Source: Spongiibacter taiwanensis (GTDB lineage Bacteria > Pseudomonadota > Gammaproteobacteria > Pseudomonadales > Spongiibacteraceae). From it: 64,000 nucleotides of DNA. The stretch spans positions 1,984,001 through 2,048,000 of the forward strand of contig NZ_CP098455.1 in NCBI RefSeq assembly GCF_023702635.1, given 5' to 3'. Positions 44,251-53,879 of the stretch are shown piece after piece (position 1 is the first letter of the stretch; the number at the start of each line of letters is the position of its first letter). A model generated the notes under the pieces. The model made no database searches, was not told the DNA's origin, and was given only the letters and a program-made list of their open reading frames with translations. Both the position numbers and the translations under genes were made by a program.

Positions 44251-45674
44251 ATCGCCTCGCCGTGATCATGAACCTCAACCAGACAGCTGTGCAGACTTGC
44301 CACCGCTTGCTCGTAATCGTCCTCGTTGATCACAAACTGCATATCTACCTGTCGCATGGACTGGTGCATTGCCAGCACACTGATATCAGCAGAGGCCAAC
44401 GCAGAGACGGTTTTTGCCAGCATGCCCGGCACCTTCATATCGCTGCCAATCGCCGACACGATGGCCACTTTGCGAGTGCTGACTTCGGCGCTGGGAAACT
44501 CTTCACTCACTGCCTTCACAATACGCTTCACGGTCTTGAGGCTGGCGCCCAGATAGTGGGTAATGGTGTTGGCGTTGATGTCCTTGGTAATGACTGTGCC
44601 TTTGAAACGCTGGATAGCATTGAGCACCTTCTGCTCGTACTGCCACAGGCTGCCGACCATGTCCTGATCAAATACCTCCAGTGCATACACCTGCTTGCGA
44701 CCGGCGATAATTTCCACACAGGGGCTCTCACTGGTGTAACCACAGGTAATCAGGGTACCGGCATGCTCTGGCTCAAAGGTGTTCTTCACCCGCAGGGGAA
44801 TGTCATCCTGACGCAGGCCTTTGGCTGCACGGGGGTGAATCGCTTCCATCCCCAGGTTTGCCAGCTGGTCGGCAACATCGTAATTGGTGCGACCAATCGG
44901 CACGACTTTCTCGGCGCCAACCAGACGAGGGTCAGCACTGCTGAGGTGGTATTCCTTGTGGATTACCGCTTCCGAGGCACGACTGATCACCGCCATGCGG
45001 CTGAAGGTCATCTCGCTGTAGCCCCGGTCAAAGGTGGCCATCAAGCCCTCTTTGCAGTACGCGTAACCGGTAACGATGGGCAACTCACGATCCAGATTAA
45101 TCCCTGCCAGCTCTTGAGCAATATGCTCATCCAGCGGTACAGCGACTTCCATGCGCCAGCCCGATAGATCGACAAAACGCGCGGCCACACCGTCCCGGCG
45201 CAGCAACTTGGCGGTGTTCCACGCACTGTGAACCTCGCCGATACTGGCCAGCATCTCGCGCACAGTCAGCAGGTGGTCTTCCAATCCAAAGTGGCCGTGC
45301 TGGCAGAGTCGGTGCAGGTTGTCCATGCAACGCTCAGCCTCTTTCAGACGCCCCTCAATGAACTCGTTTGCTTCATCCAGCTCTTCCTGGGTGGTGAACA
45401 GGGAGGCGTTGATTTTACGCAGGTGTACCCGCACCTCTTCCAAGGCTTCACGCCACAGGGGCTCGCTGCCTTCTTCGGCAAACAGGCCGTACACACCGGG
45501 GTTGCCGTTGCGCTTGTTTTCCAGCAATAAGTCGGTCACGCCACCGTAGGCTGACACCACAAAAATCCGACCGAAGGGCTTTTCCTTGTATTCACCACCA
45601 AGAATGATGTTATCCCGCACCGCGGCATAATCACTCATGGACGTTCCACCGATTTTTTCGACACTATGTGTCAT
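44238..45674 (-). CDS. ask: Ectoine-specific aspartate kinase
   Basis: A 478-residue aspartokinase of the Ask_Ect branch, which phosphorylates aspartate to start ectoine synthesis and escapes the feedback control of the amino-acid pathway. It opens with VEKIGGTSMSDY (the kinase lysine). It contains GRTNYDVADQLANLGMEAIHPRA and FDRGYSEMTFS, and ends with two ACT domains (VAIVSAIGSDMK, ISVLAMHQSMR). It follows ectC by about 50 bp. Context and sequence agree strongly. Confidence 0.94.
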   Translation of the reverse strand: MTHSVEKIGGTSMSDYAAVRDNIILGGEYKEKPFGRIFVVSAYGGVTDLLLENKRNGNPGVYGLFAEEGSEPLWREALEEVRVHLRKINASLFTTQEELDEANEFIEGRLKEAERCMDNLHRLCQHGHFGLEDHLLTVREMLASIGEVHSAWNTAKLLRRDGVAARFVDLSGWRMEVAVPLDEHIAQELAGINLDRELPIVTGYAYCKEGLMATFDRGYSEMTFSRMAVISRASEAVIHKEYHLSSADPRLVGAEKVVPIGRTNYDVADQLANLGMEAIHPRAAKGLRQDDIPLRVKNTFEPEHAGTLITCGYTSESPCVEIIAGRKQVYALEVFDQDMVGSLWQYEQKVLNAIQRFKGTVITKDINANTITHYLGASLKTVKRIVKAVSEEFPSAEVSTRKVAIVSAIGSDMKVPGMLAKTVSALASADISVLAMHQSMRQVDMQFVINEDDYEQAVASLHSCLVEVHDHGEAICAA

Positions 45675-45724
45675 GTTGATCTCCGTTGATTGGCTGATTC
45701 AAAGTTTGAAAGAGTCAATCTTCC

Positions 45725-46120
45725 TTAGCCGGCCTCATCCACCAGGGGATAAACGCCGTTCTCGTCGTGTACTTCCTTGCCGGTAATCGGCGGGTTAAAC
45801 ACACAGGCCATAATCATGTCTTCACTGCCGCCGCGCAGCAGGTGCTTGTCGTGCTGGTCGAGAATGTAGAGCGTGCCCGCTTCAATCGGGTACACCTTGC
45901 CATCTTCAACCGTTTCCACTTCGCCGTTGCCAGAAATGCAGTACACCGACTCCAGGTGATTCTGGTAGTGGATGGGGGTTTCGGTATTGGCGCGAATGGT
46001 GGTGATATGGAAAGAAAAGCCCATCTTGTCGTCTTTCAACAACATGCGCACCGATTTCCAGTTACCACCTTCAACGTTGCGTTCAGAGTTCTCGCAGTCT
46101 TTCAGAGTTCTAACAATCAT
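45725..46120 (-). CDS. ectC: Ectoine synthase
   Basis: A 131-residue cupin that cyclises N-gamma-acetyl-diaminobutyrate to ectoine. Length is standard. It begins [21 protein letters not shown]-like and carries [20 protein letters not shown] (metal-binding cupin motif), [19 protein letters not shown] and [20 protein letters not shown] in order. It lies 75 bp behind ectB. EctD is absent here, so hydroxyectoine is not indicated by this window. Confidence 0.97.
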   Translation of the reverse strand: MIVRTLKDCENSERNVEGGNWKSVRMLLKDDKMGFSFHITTIRANTETPIHYQNHLESVYCISGNGEVETVEDGKVYPIEAGTLYILDQHDKHLLRGGSEDMIMACVFNPPITGKEVHDENGVYPLVDEAG

Positions 46121-46195
46121 GTTTGCGTCCGTTAAATTCGTTACCGAGTAGCTGATAAAACAGGGGGCGCTACAACGCGCCCCACTGCGTCGGAT

Positions 46196-47467
46196 TTAGG
46201 AAGCCTTGCTGACCTTCTCGTCAAAGACCTCGGCGATGCTGTCTGACAGGATATCCAGCCCCTTGATCAGCTCGCCCTTGTCGATGGTCAGCGGCGCAAA
46301 ACACTTCACCACCTGACCCAGGTTGCCGCAGGTCTCGATGATCAGACCGCGCTCGAAACAGGCTTTGGCGATAGCATCAGCCGTGTCACCGTCTTTACAG
46401 GACAGACCCTGCATCATGCCGCGACCCTTAGGCTGCAGACGGGTCACGCCGTAGCGATCCGCAATTTTCTTGAAGCGGTGGCTGACGATGCCCGCTTTCT
46501 CGGTGATTTCCTTAGAGAAGCTGTCATCTTTCCAGTAGTGACGCAGGGCTGCTGCCGCCGTAATAAAGGCGTGGTTATTACCCCGGAATGTCCCGTTGTG
46601 CTCACCGGGCTCCCACACGTCCAGGTCAGGACGCAGCAGCACGATGGCAAAGGGCAGACCATAGCCGCTCAGGGATTTGGACTGGGTAATGATGTCGGGT
46701 TTGATGCCTGAGGGCTCAAAGCTGAAGTAGGTGCCGGTACGGCCACAGCCGGCCTGGATGTCATCGACAATCAACAGAATGTCGTGCTTGCGGCACAGCT
46801 TCTCAAGGCCTTGCAGCCAATCGTTGGTGGCCACGTTCAGACCACCCTCGCCCTGCACAGGCTCAACCAGCATGGCAGCAGGCAGATCGATACCGGAAGA
46901 GGGGTCGCTCAACAACTTGTCGATCATCTTCAGGCTGTCTACGTCACGGCCATGATAGCCACAGAACGGCATGCGGTTGATATCGCCCAGCGCCACACCG
47001 GCACCGCCGCGATGGTGACCATTACCGGTAGCCGCCACACTGCCCAGGGTCACACCGTGGAAACCGTTAGTGAAGGAAACAATAGTATTGCGTCCAGTCA
47101 CTTTACGGGCCAGCTTCATGGCCGCTTCCACCGCGTTGGTGCCGGTGGGGCCAGTGAACTGGAAGGTGTAATCCATGTTCCGGGGCTTCAGGATGATCTC
47201 GTTATACGCTTTCAGGAACTCGGCCTTGGCTGCGGTGTGCATGTCCAGACCGTGGGTCACGCCATCTTCTTTGATGTAGTCGATCAGCGCCGCCTTCATC
47301 ACGTCGTTGTTGTGGCCATAGTTCAGCGTGCCGGCGCCCGCCAGAAAGTCGATGTACTGACGGCCGTCGATGTCGTAAAGATGCTCACCCTTGGCCTTGT
47401 TGAAGGTGACCGGGAATGACCGGGCGTAACACTGCACTTCCGATTCCAGTTGATCGAAGATACTCAT
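46196..47467 (-). CDS. ectB: Diaminobutyrate-2-oxoglutarate transaminase
   Basis: A 423-residue PLP enzyme that makes 2,4-diaminobutyrate from aspartate semialdehyde and glutamate. It shows [54 protein letters not shown] and the PLP lysine in [13 protein letters not shown]. The start has GAGAGGAAA. Second gene of ectABC-ask. Confidence 0.97.
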   Translation of the reverse strand: MSIFDQLESEVQCYARSFPVTFNKAKGEHLYDIDGRQYIDFLAGAGTLNYGHNNDVMKAALIDYIKEDGVTHGLDMHTAAKAEFLKAYNEIILKPRNMDYTFQFTGPTGTNAVEAAMKLARKVTGRNTIVSFTNGFHGVTLGSVAATGNGHHRGGAGVALGDINRMPFCGYHGRDVDSLKMIDKLLSDPSSGIDLPAAMLVEPVQGEGGLNVATNDWLQGLEKLCRKHDILLIVDDIQAGCGRTGTYFSFEPSGIKPDIITQSKSLSGYGLPFAIVLLRPDLDVWEPGEHNGTFRGNNHAFITAAAALRHYWKDDSFSKEITEKAGIVSHRFKKIADRYGVTRLQPKGRGMMQGLSCKDGDTADAIAKACFERGLIIETCGNLGQVVKCFAPLTIDKGELIKGLDILSDSIAEVFDEKVSKAS

Positions 47468-47488
47468 GATTTTTTCCTCTCGGCTTTC

Positions 47489-48028
47489 TCAGGATGTCTG
47501 TTGTGAATCACGGGCAAAGGGGCCAATGCGAAGCAAGGCTTCACTATCGTGTTGACCGCCAAAATGCGCGTTTTTCTCAAACCAAATGCGATCGACAATG
47601 TCGGCGCCTTTATCCCGGGCAAAACTGCGAAACAGCGCCCAAGAGGCCTCATTGTCGGGGGTAATAGTGGTCTCCATGTGCGTCACCGCGGCACAAGCGG
47701 GCCGCTCGACAATGGCATGGAGCATCTTCTTCGCCAGACCACGGCCGCGCTGGCTTTTATCCACTACAACCTGCCAGACAAACACCGTGTCGGGTTTGCC
47801 CGGGGGGATGTAGCCAGAGATAAAGCCCACCAGCGCGCCATTCTCCTCAACAGCAACTGAGGTCTCGGCGAAGTGGGTGCACTGCAGCAGATTGCAGTAG
47901 ACCGAATTAGGGTCGAGGGGTGGACTGTTCTCCACCAATTTGTTGAGAGCGTAACCATCTTCCGCTGTGGGCTGACGAAAATGGTGCACCGAAGCGTCTT
48001 CCGAAGTCGCTTTATTTACATTCAACAC
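47489..48028 (-). CDS. ectA: Diaminobutyrate acetyltransferase
   Basis: A 179-residue GNAT enzyme that acetylates diaminobutyrate with acetyl-CoA. The acetyl-CoA site is VVVDKSQRGRGLAKKMLHAI, and TTITPDNEASWALFRSFAR and YCNLLQCTHFAETSV fit EctA. The start is GTG at 48028, followed by TTG; no in-frame ATG is available upstream. First gene of the ectoine operon, divergent from the MarR regulator gene across about 230 bp where the promoters must lie. Confidence 0.95.
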   Translation of the reverse strand: MLNVNKATSEDASVHHFRQPTAEDGYALNKLVENSPPLDPNSVYCNLLQCTHFAETSVAVEENGALVGFISGYIPPGKPDTVFVWQVVVDKSQRGRGLAKKMLHAIVERPACAAVTHMETTITPDNEASWALFRSFARDKGADIVDRIWFEKNAHFGGQHDSEALLRIGPFARDSQQTS

Positions 48029-48072
48029 AATTCATTTGTGTTCGTAACATTTGCGCAAGATTTTCAAGGCTT

Positions 48073-48101
48073 TACCACTTCTACAACCGCGTATAGTGGT
48101 A
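48073..48101. promoter_or_regulatory. Inverted repeat in the ectA-ectR intergenic region
   Basis: TACCACT and AGTGGTA arms separated by 15 bp, in the control region of the divergent ectoine operon and its MarR regulator. It is a candidate binding site for that regulator, based on position and symmetry only. Confidence 0.4.
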
Positions 48102-48261
48102 CAAATCCTGACAAATGAGAACCCAACCTCCGTTTCAATTACTTTGAACACGAAGTATTATAGCGAGACATCCCGCGGATGCCAAACGCAAATATTGACA
48201 GTACAGCACAATTTATGTGCGAAAAATCACCAAAAGGGCTACTATTGGGGCGTTTCCAGCC

Positions 48262-48804
48262 ATGCAGAAAAATTTGATGGACCGTATAGAAGAAGTACTG
48301 GTTTCACTGCGCCGGGTTACCCGGGCCATCGATCTTCACTCCAAATACCTGATGAAAACGGCGGGCCTCACCGCGCCGCAAATGCTGATTCTGCAAACCC
48401 TGCGTGACCAGGGCGACGCGATCATCAGCGACATTGCAGGCCAGGTGAGCCTGAGCCAGGCCACCGTCACCAGTATTATCGATCGCCTCGAAAAGCGCGG
48501 TCTGGTGACCCGTGCCCGCTCCAGCCAGGACAAGCGCAAGGTATTTGCCTGCCTGACCGATGAGGGCTTTGAGCTGATTCGCAATGCCCCCACACCGCTG
48601 CAGGACTACTTCAAGCGCCAGTTTGGCGACCTGCACGACTGGGAACAGACTCAGATTCTCAGTTCGCTGCAACGTCTCGCCCAAATGATGGACGCCCAGC
48701 ATATCGATGCCGCACCACTGCTGGACGTTGGCGCCATTGATCGCCAGTCTGAAGAAGAGCACCCCCAATTCGGCTTTGAGGCCGACAGCAAAAAGGCCAG
48801 CTGA
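48262..48804 (+). CDS. ectR: MarR-family regulator of ectoine synthesis (EctR-like)
   Basis: A 180-residue MarR protein. It begins MQKNLMDRIEEVLVSLRRVTR and has the winged helix IISDIAGQVSLSQATVTSIIDRLEKRG split across the DNA-recognition region, then RSSQDKRKVFACLT (wing). Position, divergent from ectA, and the IEEVLVSLRRVTRAIDLHSKYL-type start match EctR1 repressors of halotolerant bacteria. Starts at 48217 (GTG), 48262 and 48277 are possible. Expected to repress the operon at low salinity. Confidence 0.87.
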   Translation: MQKNLMDRIEEVLVSLRRVTRAIDLHSKYLMKTAGLTAPQMLILQTLRDQGDAIISDIAGQVSLSQATVTSIIDRLEKRGLVTRARSSQDKRKVFACLTDEGFELIRNAPTPLQDYFKRQFGDLHDWEQTQILSSLQRLAQMMDAQHIDAAPLLDVGAIDRQSEEEHPQFGFEADSKKAS

Positions 48805-48813
48805 GACCCAATC

Positions 48814-49209
48814 GTGCGTCGAATCCTGATCGGTTTATTCACTCTGCTGGCACTGGCGGGCTGCGGCCAAGGCGACACTAGCGCCTCGGGCGCCGCCAAT
48901 CAGGTCGCGTCCAGCAAGTCCCTGATGCCTGCCGACCCCGCAATAAAAAGCCTCTACATTCAGAGCTGCTATGGCTGTCACAGCTCTGGCGCAGGCAAAG
49001 CGCCGCGCACCGGTAATCAGGCGGACTGGGCACCCCGCTGGCAACAGGGCATCGATACCCTGGTCGCGCATACCGTGAAGGGCTACAACAATATGCCGCC
49101 CAAAGGCATGTGCATGAACTGCTCAGAAGCCGACCTGGCCGCGCTGATTCGTTTTATGGCGGGGCAAGAGCAAACCGGCGAGCCCGACCCATCCGCCCCC
49201 TCCCACTGA
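48814..49209 (+). CDS. Cytochrome c5-like lipoprotein
   Basis: A 131-residue c-type cytochrome. The signal ends LALAGC (lipobox), so it is lipid-anchored. Heme binds at CYGCH, with a later MPPKGMCMNC segment containing the axial Met and the extra cysteine pair typical of cytochrome c5. A GTG begins the gene, ten bases after the regulator's stop, so it may be co-transcribed with ectR. It resembles the soluble cytochrome c5 encoded at 56.6-56.9 kb. Confidence 0.88.
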   Translation: MRRILIGLFTLLALAGCGQGDTSASGAANQVASSKSLMPADPAIKSLYIQSCYGCHSSGAGKAPRTGNQADWAPRWQQGIDTLVAHTVKGYNNMPPKGMCMNCSEADLAALIRFMAGQEQTGEPDPSAPSH

Positions 49210-49310
49210 GCGCCTGACAAAGGCAGCAGGGCTTGATCCGCAAGGAAAAGTCAGGCGTAGTAGTAACTCGTTTGTTCCTTCTGCCACGAGATTATCGCCA
49301 ACCAGCCGCC

Positions 49311-50261
49311 ATGAACTTACCCGACCCTATTCACATCGGAATTAGCGCGTGCCTGATGGGTGACGAGGTCCGCTACGACGGTGGCCACAAGCGCCTGCCC
49401 TTTGCCACCGACGCCCTGGCCCAGCACTTTGACTTCATTCGCGTCTGCCCAGAGCAGGCCATTGGCCTGGGCGTACCCCGCCCCACCATTCGCCTGGTCG
49501 GCGACCCCGAAGCACCCCGGCTGCAACGCAGCAACGATCCCAGTGTTGATATCACCGAGCAAATGCAAGTCTTTGCCCGGGACACCGCCAGCCAGCTTAC
49601 CCACATTAGTGGTTATATCCTCTGCGCCAAGTCACCGAGCTGCGGCATGGAGCGGGTACCGGTGGTGGCCGAAGAGGGCGGCGGCCTGGGCAAAGTCGGT
49701 GTGGGCATTTATGCCCGAGAACTGATGGAAGCCCTGCCATTACTGCCGGTGGAAGAAAACGGCCGCCTTAACGATGTCCGCCTGCGAGAAAATTTTGTGC
49801 TGCGGGTCGTCGCCTACGCCCGCTGGCAGGCGCTGATGGCAGACGGGCTGAGCACTCACGGCCTGCAGGAATTTCACCGCCGCCATAAATTCCTGCTGCT
49901 GGCACACAACCAGCAGATCTATCGGGAACTGGGGCCACTGGTCGCCAACCCTGACAACCTGGAAGCGGCCGCCGAAGAGTACATTCACCGCTTTATGCTT
50001 GCCTTGAAGCGCCCGGCGAGTACCAAAAACCACACCAATACCCTGATGCACATTCAGGGCTTCTTCAAAAATCATCTCGACAGCGACGATCGGGCCCAGC
50101 TCACCCAGGTCATCAAGGACTACGCCAGCGGTCTGCTGCCCCTTCTGGTGCCACTGGAAATGCTGGCCCTGTTTCTGAAGAAGTATCACATCGACTATCT
50201 GCTCGATCAGTATTACTTCGAACCCTATCCCCGCAATCTCAAACTGCGCCTTGGCCTGTAA
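49311..50261 (+). CDS. DUF523-DUF1722 (YbgA-like) protein
   Basis: A 316-residue protein. The N-terminal DUF523 part has ISACLMGDEVRYDGGHKR, CPEQAIGLGVPRP and YILCAKSPSCGMERV with conserved cysteines, possibly for a metal or Fe-S site. The C-terminal DUF1722 is the YbgA domain (EFHRRHKFLLLAHNQQIY). It lies 12 bp before the photolyase gene, the same pairing as ybgA-phr in E. coli, hinting at a role in light-dependent repair or antenna supply. I start at the ATG at 49311. Confidence 0.9.
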   Translation: MNLPDPIHIGISACLMGDEVRYDGGHKRLPFATDALAQHFDFIRVCPEQAIGLGVPRPTIRLVGDPEAPRLQRSNDPSVDITEQMQVFARDTASQLTHISGYILCAKSPSCGMERVPVVAEEGGGLGKVGVGIYARELMEALPLLPVEENGRLNDVRLRENFVLRVVAYARWQALMADGLSTHGLQEFHRRHKFLLLAHNQQIYRELGPLVANPDNLEAAAEEYIHRFMLALKRPASTKNHTNTLMHIQGFFKNHLDSDDRAQLTQVIKDYASGLLPLLVPLEMLALFLKKYHIDYLLDQYYFEPYPRNLKLRLGL

Positions 50262-50273
50262 GGAACTGACCCC

Positions 50274-51650
50274 ATGAGCATCGCGGCCGTCTGGTTTCGC
50301 AATGATCTGCGCTGCCTGGACCATCAGGCACTGAGCGAGGCATGCAAGCAACATGAACAGGTGCGCGGGGTGTATTTCCTGTGCCCCGCCCAGTTAGATG
50401 AGCACGTGACCGCGCCCATGCGCCGCCACTTTCTGCGCCGGGCGCTGGACGAGCTGGCAGCCCAGCTCGCGGCGCTGGGCATTCCGCTGGATATCGTCAA
50501 TGCCTGGCACTTTCGCGAGGTGCCCCAGGCCCTGGTCGGCTACTGCGACAAATTCAACATCGATGAAGTCTTTGCCCACCGGGAATGGCTGGTGGATGAA
50601 ATTCGCCGGGACGATGCCTGCGCTGCCGCACTTGAAGGCCGCTTCCGCTTGCTGGATGACAGCCTCACCAGCCCCCTGCAGATCAGCAAAGACGACGGTG
50701 ATCCCTACAAGGTGTTCACTCCCTTCTCGCGCCGCTGCCGGGATCACCTGCGCCAGCACTTTCCCCAATGCCTGCGCCGCCCCAAGACCAAGGGCGAGCC
50801 CATAGAACCGAGCACCTGCCCGGTGTTTGGCGAGGAGGTTTCCTCCGACGATTGGGCCGCCAGCGAAAGCGAGGTACTGGCACAGCTGCGCCGCTTTTGC
50901 AGCAAACAGGCCGGAAAATACAAAGAGCGCCGGGACCTGCCCAGCGAAGCCGGCACCTCAGAACTGTCTCCGGCATTGGCCCTGGGGCTGGTCAGCCCCC
51001 AGCAGTGTCTCGCGCGACTGTATTCGGAATGTGGTGACACCATATGGGATACCAAATCTGGCCCCGGCACCTGGTTCAATGAGCTGTTGTGGCGGGACTT
51101 TTACCGGCACATTGCCTACCACTACCCGCGGGTGGTGATGGGCAAGGCATTTCAGCCCCACACCGATCACATCGCCTGGCGCTACGACCAGGACGATTTC
51201 GACGCCTGGCGGGAAGGGCGTACCGGCTTTCCCATTGTCGACGCCGCCATGCGCCAACTGAAAGAACGGGGCTGGATGCACAACCGTCTGCGGATGATTA
51301 CCGCGTCTTTTTTATGCAAAGACCTGCATATCGATTGGCGCTGGGGAGAGAAGCACTTTCTGGCGCATCTGGTGGACGCCGATTTCGCCTCCAATAATGG
51401 TGGCTGGCAGTGGGCTGCCTCAACTGGCACCGACGCCGCGCCTTACTTTCGCATCTTCAACCCGACCACCCAGGGCCAGCGTTTTGACCCTGAGGGCAAG
51501 TTTATTCGCCAGTACGTGCCCGAGCTTGCCGGGTTGAGCGGTAAGGCTCTGCATCAACCGCCCGCGCTAAAGAACTACCCCGGGCCGATTGTCGATCACA
51601 GTCAGGCCCGACAAATCAGTCTCGCACTTTTTAAGGATTTGGCTGACTAA
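50274..51650 (+). CDS. phrB: Deoxyribodipyrimidine photolyase
   Basis: A 458-residue flavoprotein that repairs UV-induced pyrimidine dimers using blue light. It opens with VWFRNDLRCLDHQAL (photolyase domain). The FAD-binding half has GTSELSPALALGLVSP, WFNELLWRDFYRH, TGFPIVDAAMRQLKERGWMHNR and FASNNGGWQWAASTGTDA. The electron-transfer tryptophans appear conserved. AAGGA precedes the ATG. Length is that of class I CPD photolyases. Confidence 0.95.
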   Translation: MSIAAVWFRNDLRCLDHQALSEACKQHEQVRGVYFLCPAQLDEHVTAPMRRHFLRRALDELAAQLAALGIPLDIVNAWHFREVPQALVGYCDKFNIDEVFAHREWLVDEIRRDDACAAALEGRFRLLDDSLTSPLQISKDDGDPYKVFTPFSRRCRDHLRQHFPQCLRRPKTKGEPIEPSTCPVFGEEVSSDDWAASESEVLAQLRRFCSKQAGKYKERRDLPSEAGTSELSPALALGLVSPQQCLARLYSECGDTIWDTKSGPGTWFNELLWRDFYRHIAYHYPRVVMGKAFQPHTDHIAWRYDQDDFDAWREGRTGFPIVDAAMRQLKERGWMHNRLRMITASFLCKDLHIDWRWGEKHFLAHLVDADFASNNGGWQWAASTGTDAAPYFRIFNPTTQGQRFDPEGKFIRQYVPELAGLSGKALHQPPALKNYPGPIVDHSQARQISLALFKDLAD

Positions 51651-51777
51651 CACCTTTCACGATAGTGCACAGGCCGAGAAAAACGGGATTTGCTGAAAAG
51701 CACCAATCATTTCAGCTGCGTCAAGCTGGCTATTGTTCTGACCAGTGTTCTATCCTAAGCGCGTAAACTCACAGGGT

Positions 51778-52347
51778 ATGGAGGGCCGGGTGCGCGTCCC
51801 CGCTATAACAATAGGTTGTCTGCTGCTGTTCGCCGGCGAGGCTCTCGCCAACAATAACCGTATTTTCGGTCTGTCAGAGCAGGTGTACATCAAAGATTTT
51901 GACGTGACCTTCGACGCGAAAGTCGACACCGGCGCCGAAAGCGTGTCGGTGAACGCCATCAATATCCGGGTTGAAAAGGGCCGCGGCGATGACGAAGAGG
52001 ACATGGTCCACTTCGATCTGGTGATGCCGGACAACAGCCTGAAATCCATGAGTCACGCGCTCAAAAAACATATTCGCATCAAACGTCGCGCCAGCGACTA
52101 TGATGATGACGAGAAAGACTACGCCCGCCGGCCTGTGCTCGAACTCGACCTGTGTATTGGCGGGGAGCACCGCAAGGTGGAAGCGAACCTGGCCGACCGG
52201 CGACAATTTTCCAAGCCAGTACTGATCGGCCATGAGCCGCTGGTTGACTTCAAGGCGCTGGTTGACCCCAGCGCGGCCAACTTGCAAAGCATTGAACTGT
52301 GCAAAGCACCGGTAGAGGACACTGGTGCTAAGGATAACGAGGAATGA
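51778..52347 (+). CDS. Retropepsin-like exported protease ('ATP-dependent zinc protease' family)
   Basis: About 189 residues with a signal peptide (TIGCLLLFAGEALA). The aspartic-protease-like motif KVDTGAESVSVNA and the later strand KPVLIGHEPLVDF fit the RimK-associated family mislabelled as zinc proteases. The ATG at 51778 or the GTG at 51790, with GGAGGG ahead of it, may be the start. It overlaps the next gene by ATGA. Work in Pseudomonas, as I remember it, named such clusters Rlo for retropepsin-like osmotolerance. Confidence 0.82.
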   Translation: MEGRVRVPAITIGCLLLFAGEALANNNRIFGLSEQVYIKDFDVTFDAKVDTGAESVSVNAINIRVEKGRGDDEEDMVHFDLVMPDNSLKSMSHALKKHIRIKRRASDYDDDEKDYARRPVLELDLCIGGEHRKVEANLADRRQFSKPVLIGHEPLVDFKALVDPSAANLQSIELCKAPVEDTGAKDNEE

Positions 52348-53879
52348 AAGGCGTAAAGCTTCACGTAAAGATTATTGCGGCAGCCCTGTTTTTGATCGGC
52401 GCCATCAGTGTGGCCTGGCAACTGTTCGTGGCCAATATTCCTGTCTCTGCCAAAACCACCGAGCCGGTGTGGGTCATCGACACCAAGGTCAGCTTTAACG
52501 CTCGCCCCAACACGCCGGTGAAGGTAGAAATGTATGTGCCGCCGAGCTGGAGCAAGTTCATTACCCTGAACGAGAGCTTCATTTCCAAGAACTATGGCGT
52601 GAACATTGATGTGATGGAACACAACCGCAAGGCGGTGTGGTCCGCGCGCCGGGCCGAGGGCAAACAGCAGCTGTTTTACCGCTTGATGCTCACGCAGCGC
52701 AGTAACGCCCGCCTCTCCAACGAAGAGCCCGGCCCCCAATTCCGGGAAAGCCCCCAGCTTGAAGGGGTAGAGAAAGTGGCCGTGGAGGCCCTGCTCAAAC
52801 CCATTCGCGAGCACTCCGCCGATATCGAAACCTTTATCCGCGAAGCCATCAAGCTGATCAACGATACCGACAACCACAACTCCCGCCTGCTGCTGGCCAA
52901 CGACTACTCCCAGGAGAGCAAATCCCAGGTGCTGGAGCTGCTACTGTCAGCGGCGCACATTCCGGTCGAGCAGGTGCACACCCTGCGCCTGGTCACCGGC
53001 ACCAGCCAGTCCCCCGAGTTGTGGATGCGCAGTTACAACGGCAAACGCTGGTTGTACTTCAATCCGGAAACCGGCGCCCAGGGCCTGCCCAATGACCGTA
53101 TTGTCTGGTGGACAGGCACCGATTCCATCGCCGATGTCGACGGCGGTAGTCAGCTCAAGGTAGAGATCAACGCCAACCAGCAGACCATGAACTCCATCAT
53201 GCTGGCCCAGTCGATTGCCGAGCGCAAAAACAACATGATGTGGGCGTTGTCGCTGTACGACCTGCCGCTCCAGTCGCAAACCACCTTCGAGATCATCATG
53301 ATGATCCCGATCGGGGTGCTGTTGATTCTGTTCCTGCGCAACATTATCGGCATTGAAACCCTAGGCACCTTTACCCCAGTACTGATCGGCCTCGCCTTCC
53401 GGGAAACCCAGGTGATGTGGGGCATTATCATGTTCACCTTTATCTCGGCGCTGGGGCTGTCGCTGCGCTCCTACCTCGAACACCTGCACCTGCAGTTGCT
53501 GTCGCGGCTGTCGGTGGTACTGACCTTTGTCGTGATTGTGATGGCCTTTATCGCCGTGCTCGGTCATCAACTCGGCTTGGATAAAGGCCTGTCGATCGCG
53601 CTGTTCCCAATGGTTATTCTCACCATGTCGATAGAGCGCCTGTCGATTGTCTGGGAAGAGCGGGGCGGCCTCAACAGCATGAAAGTGGGCATTGGCACCC
53701 TGTTTGCCGCCACCCTGGCCCACCTGTTGATGACCTATCAACCCTGGGTGTACTTCGTGTTCACTTTCCCCGGCGTTTTGCTGATTTTTATGGCCATCAT
53801 GCTGGCAATGGGCCACTACCGGGGTTATCGACTGATGGAATTGTTCCGCTTCAAAGCCATGCTTGAGAGGCAGAAATAA
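52344..53879 (+). CDS. Inactive transglutaminase fused to seven-helix membrane domain
   Basis: A 511-residue membrane protein. An N-terminal membrane anchor is followed by a periplasmic transglutaminase-like domain (residues about 50-300, lacking an evident Cys-His-Asp triad). Seven membrane helices come last, starting at TFEIIMMIPIGVLLILFL. This architecture (Transglut_i_TM plus 7TM_transglut) is known from clusters with retropepsin and ATP-grasp proteins. It overlaps both neighbours, so the trio is translationally coupled. Confidence 0.88.
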   Translation: MKGVKLHVKIIAAALFLIGAISVAWQLFVANIPVSAKTTEPVWVIDTKVSFNARPNTPVKVEMYVPPSWSKFITLNESFISKNYGVNIDVMEHNRKAVWSARRAEGKQQLFYRLMLTQRSNARLSNEEPGPQFRESPQLEGVEKVAVEALLKPIREHSADIETFIREAIKLINDTDNHNSRLLLANDYSQESKSQVLELLLSAAHIPVEQVHTLRLVTGTSQSPELWMRSYNGKRWLYFNPETGAQGLPNDRIVWWTGTDSIADVDGGSQLKVEINANQQTMNSIMLAQSIAERKNNMMWALSLYDLPLQSQTTFEIIMMIPIGVLLILFLRNIIGIETLGTFTPVLIGLAFRETQVMWGIIMFTFISALGLSLRSYLEHLHLQLLSRLSVVLTFVVIVMAFIAVLGHQLGLDKGLSIALFPMVILTMSIERLSIVWEERGGLNSMKVGIGTLFAATLAHLLMTYQPWVYFVFTFPGVLLIFMAIMLAMGHYRGYRLMELFRFKAMLERQK

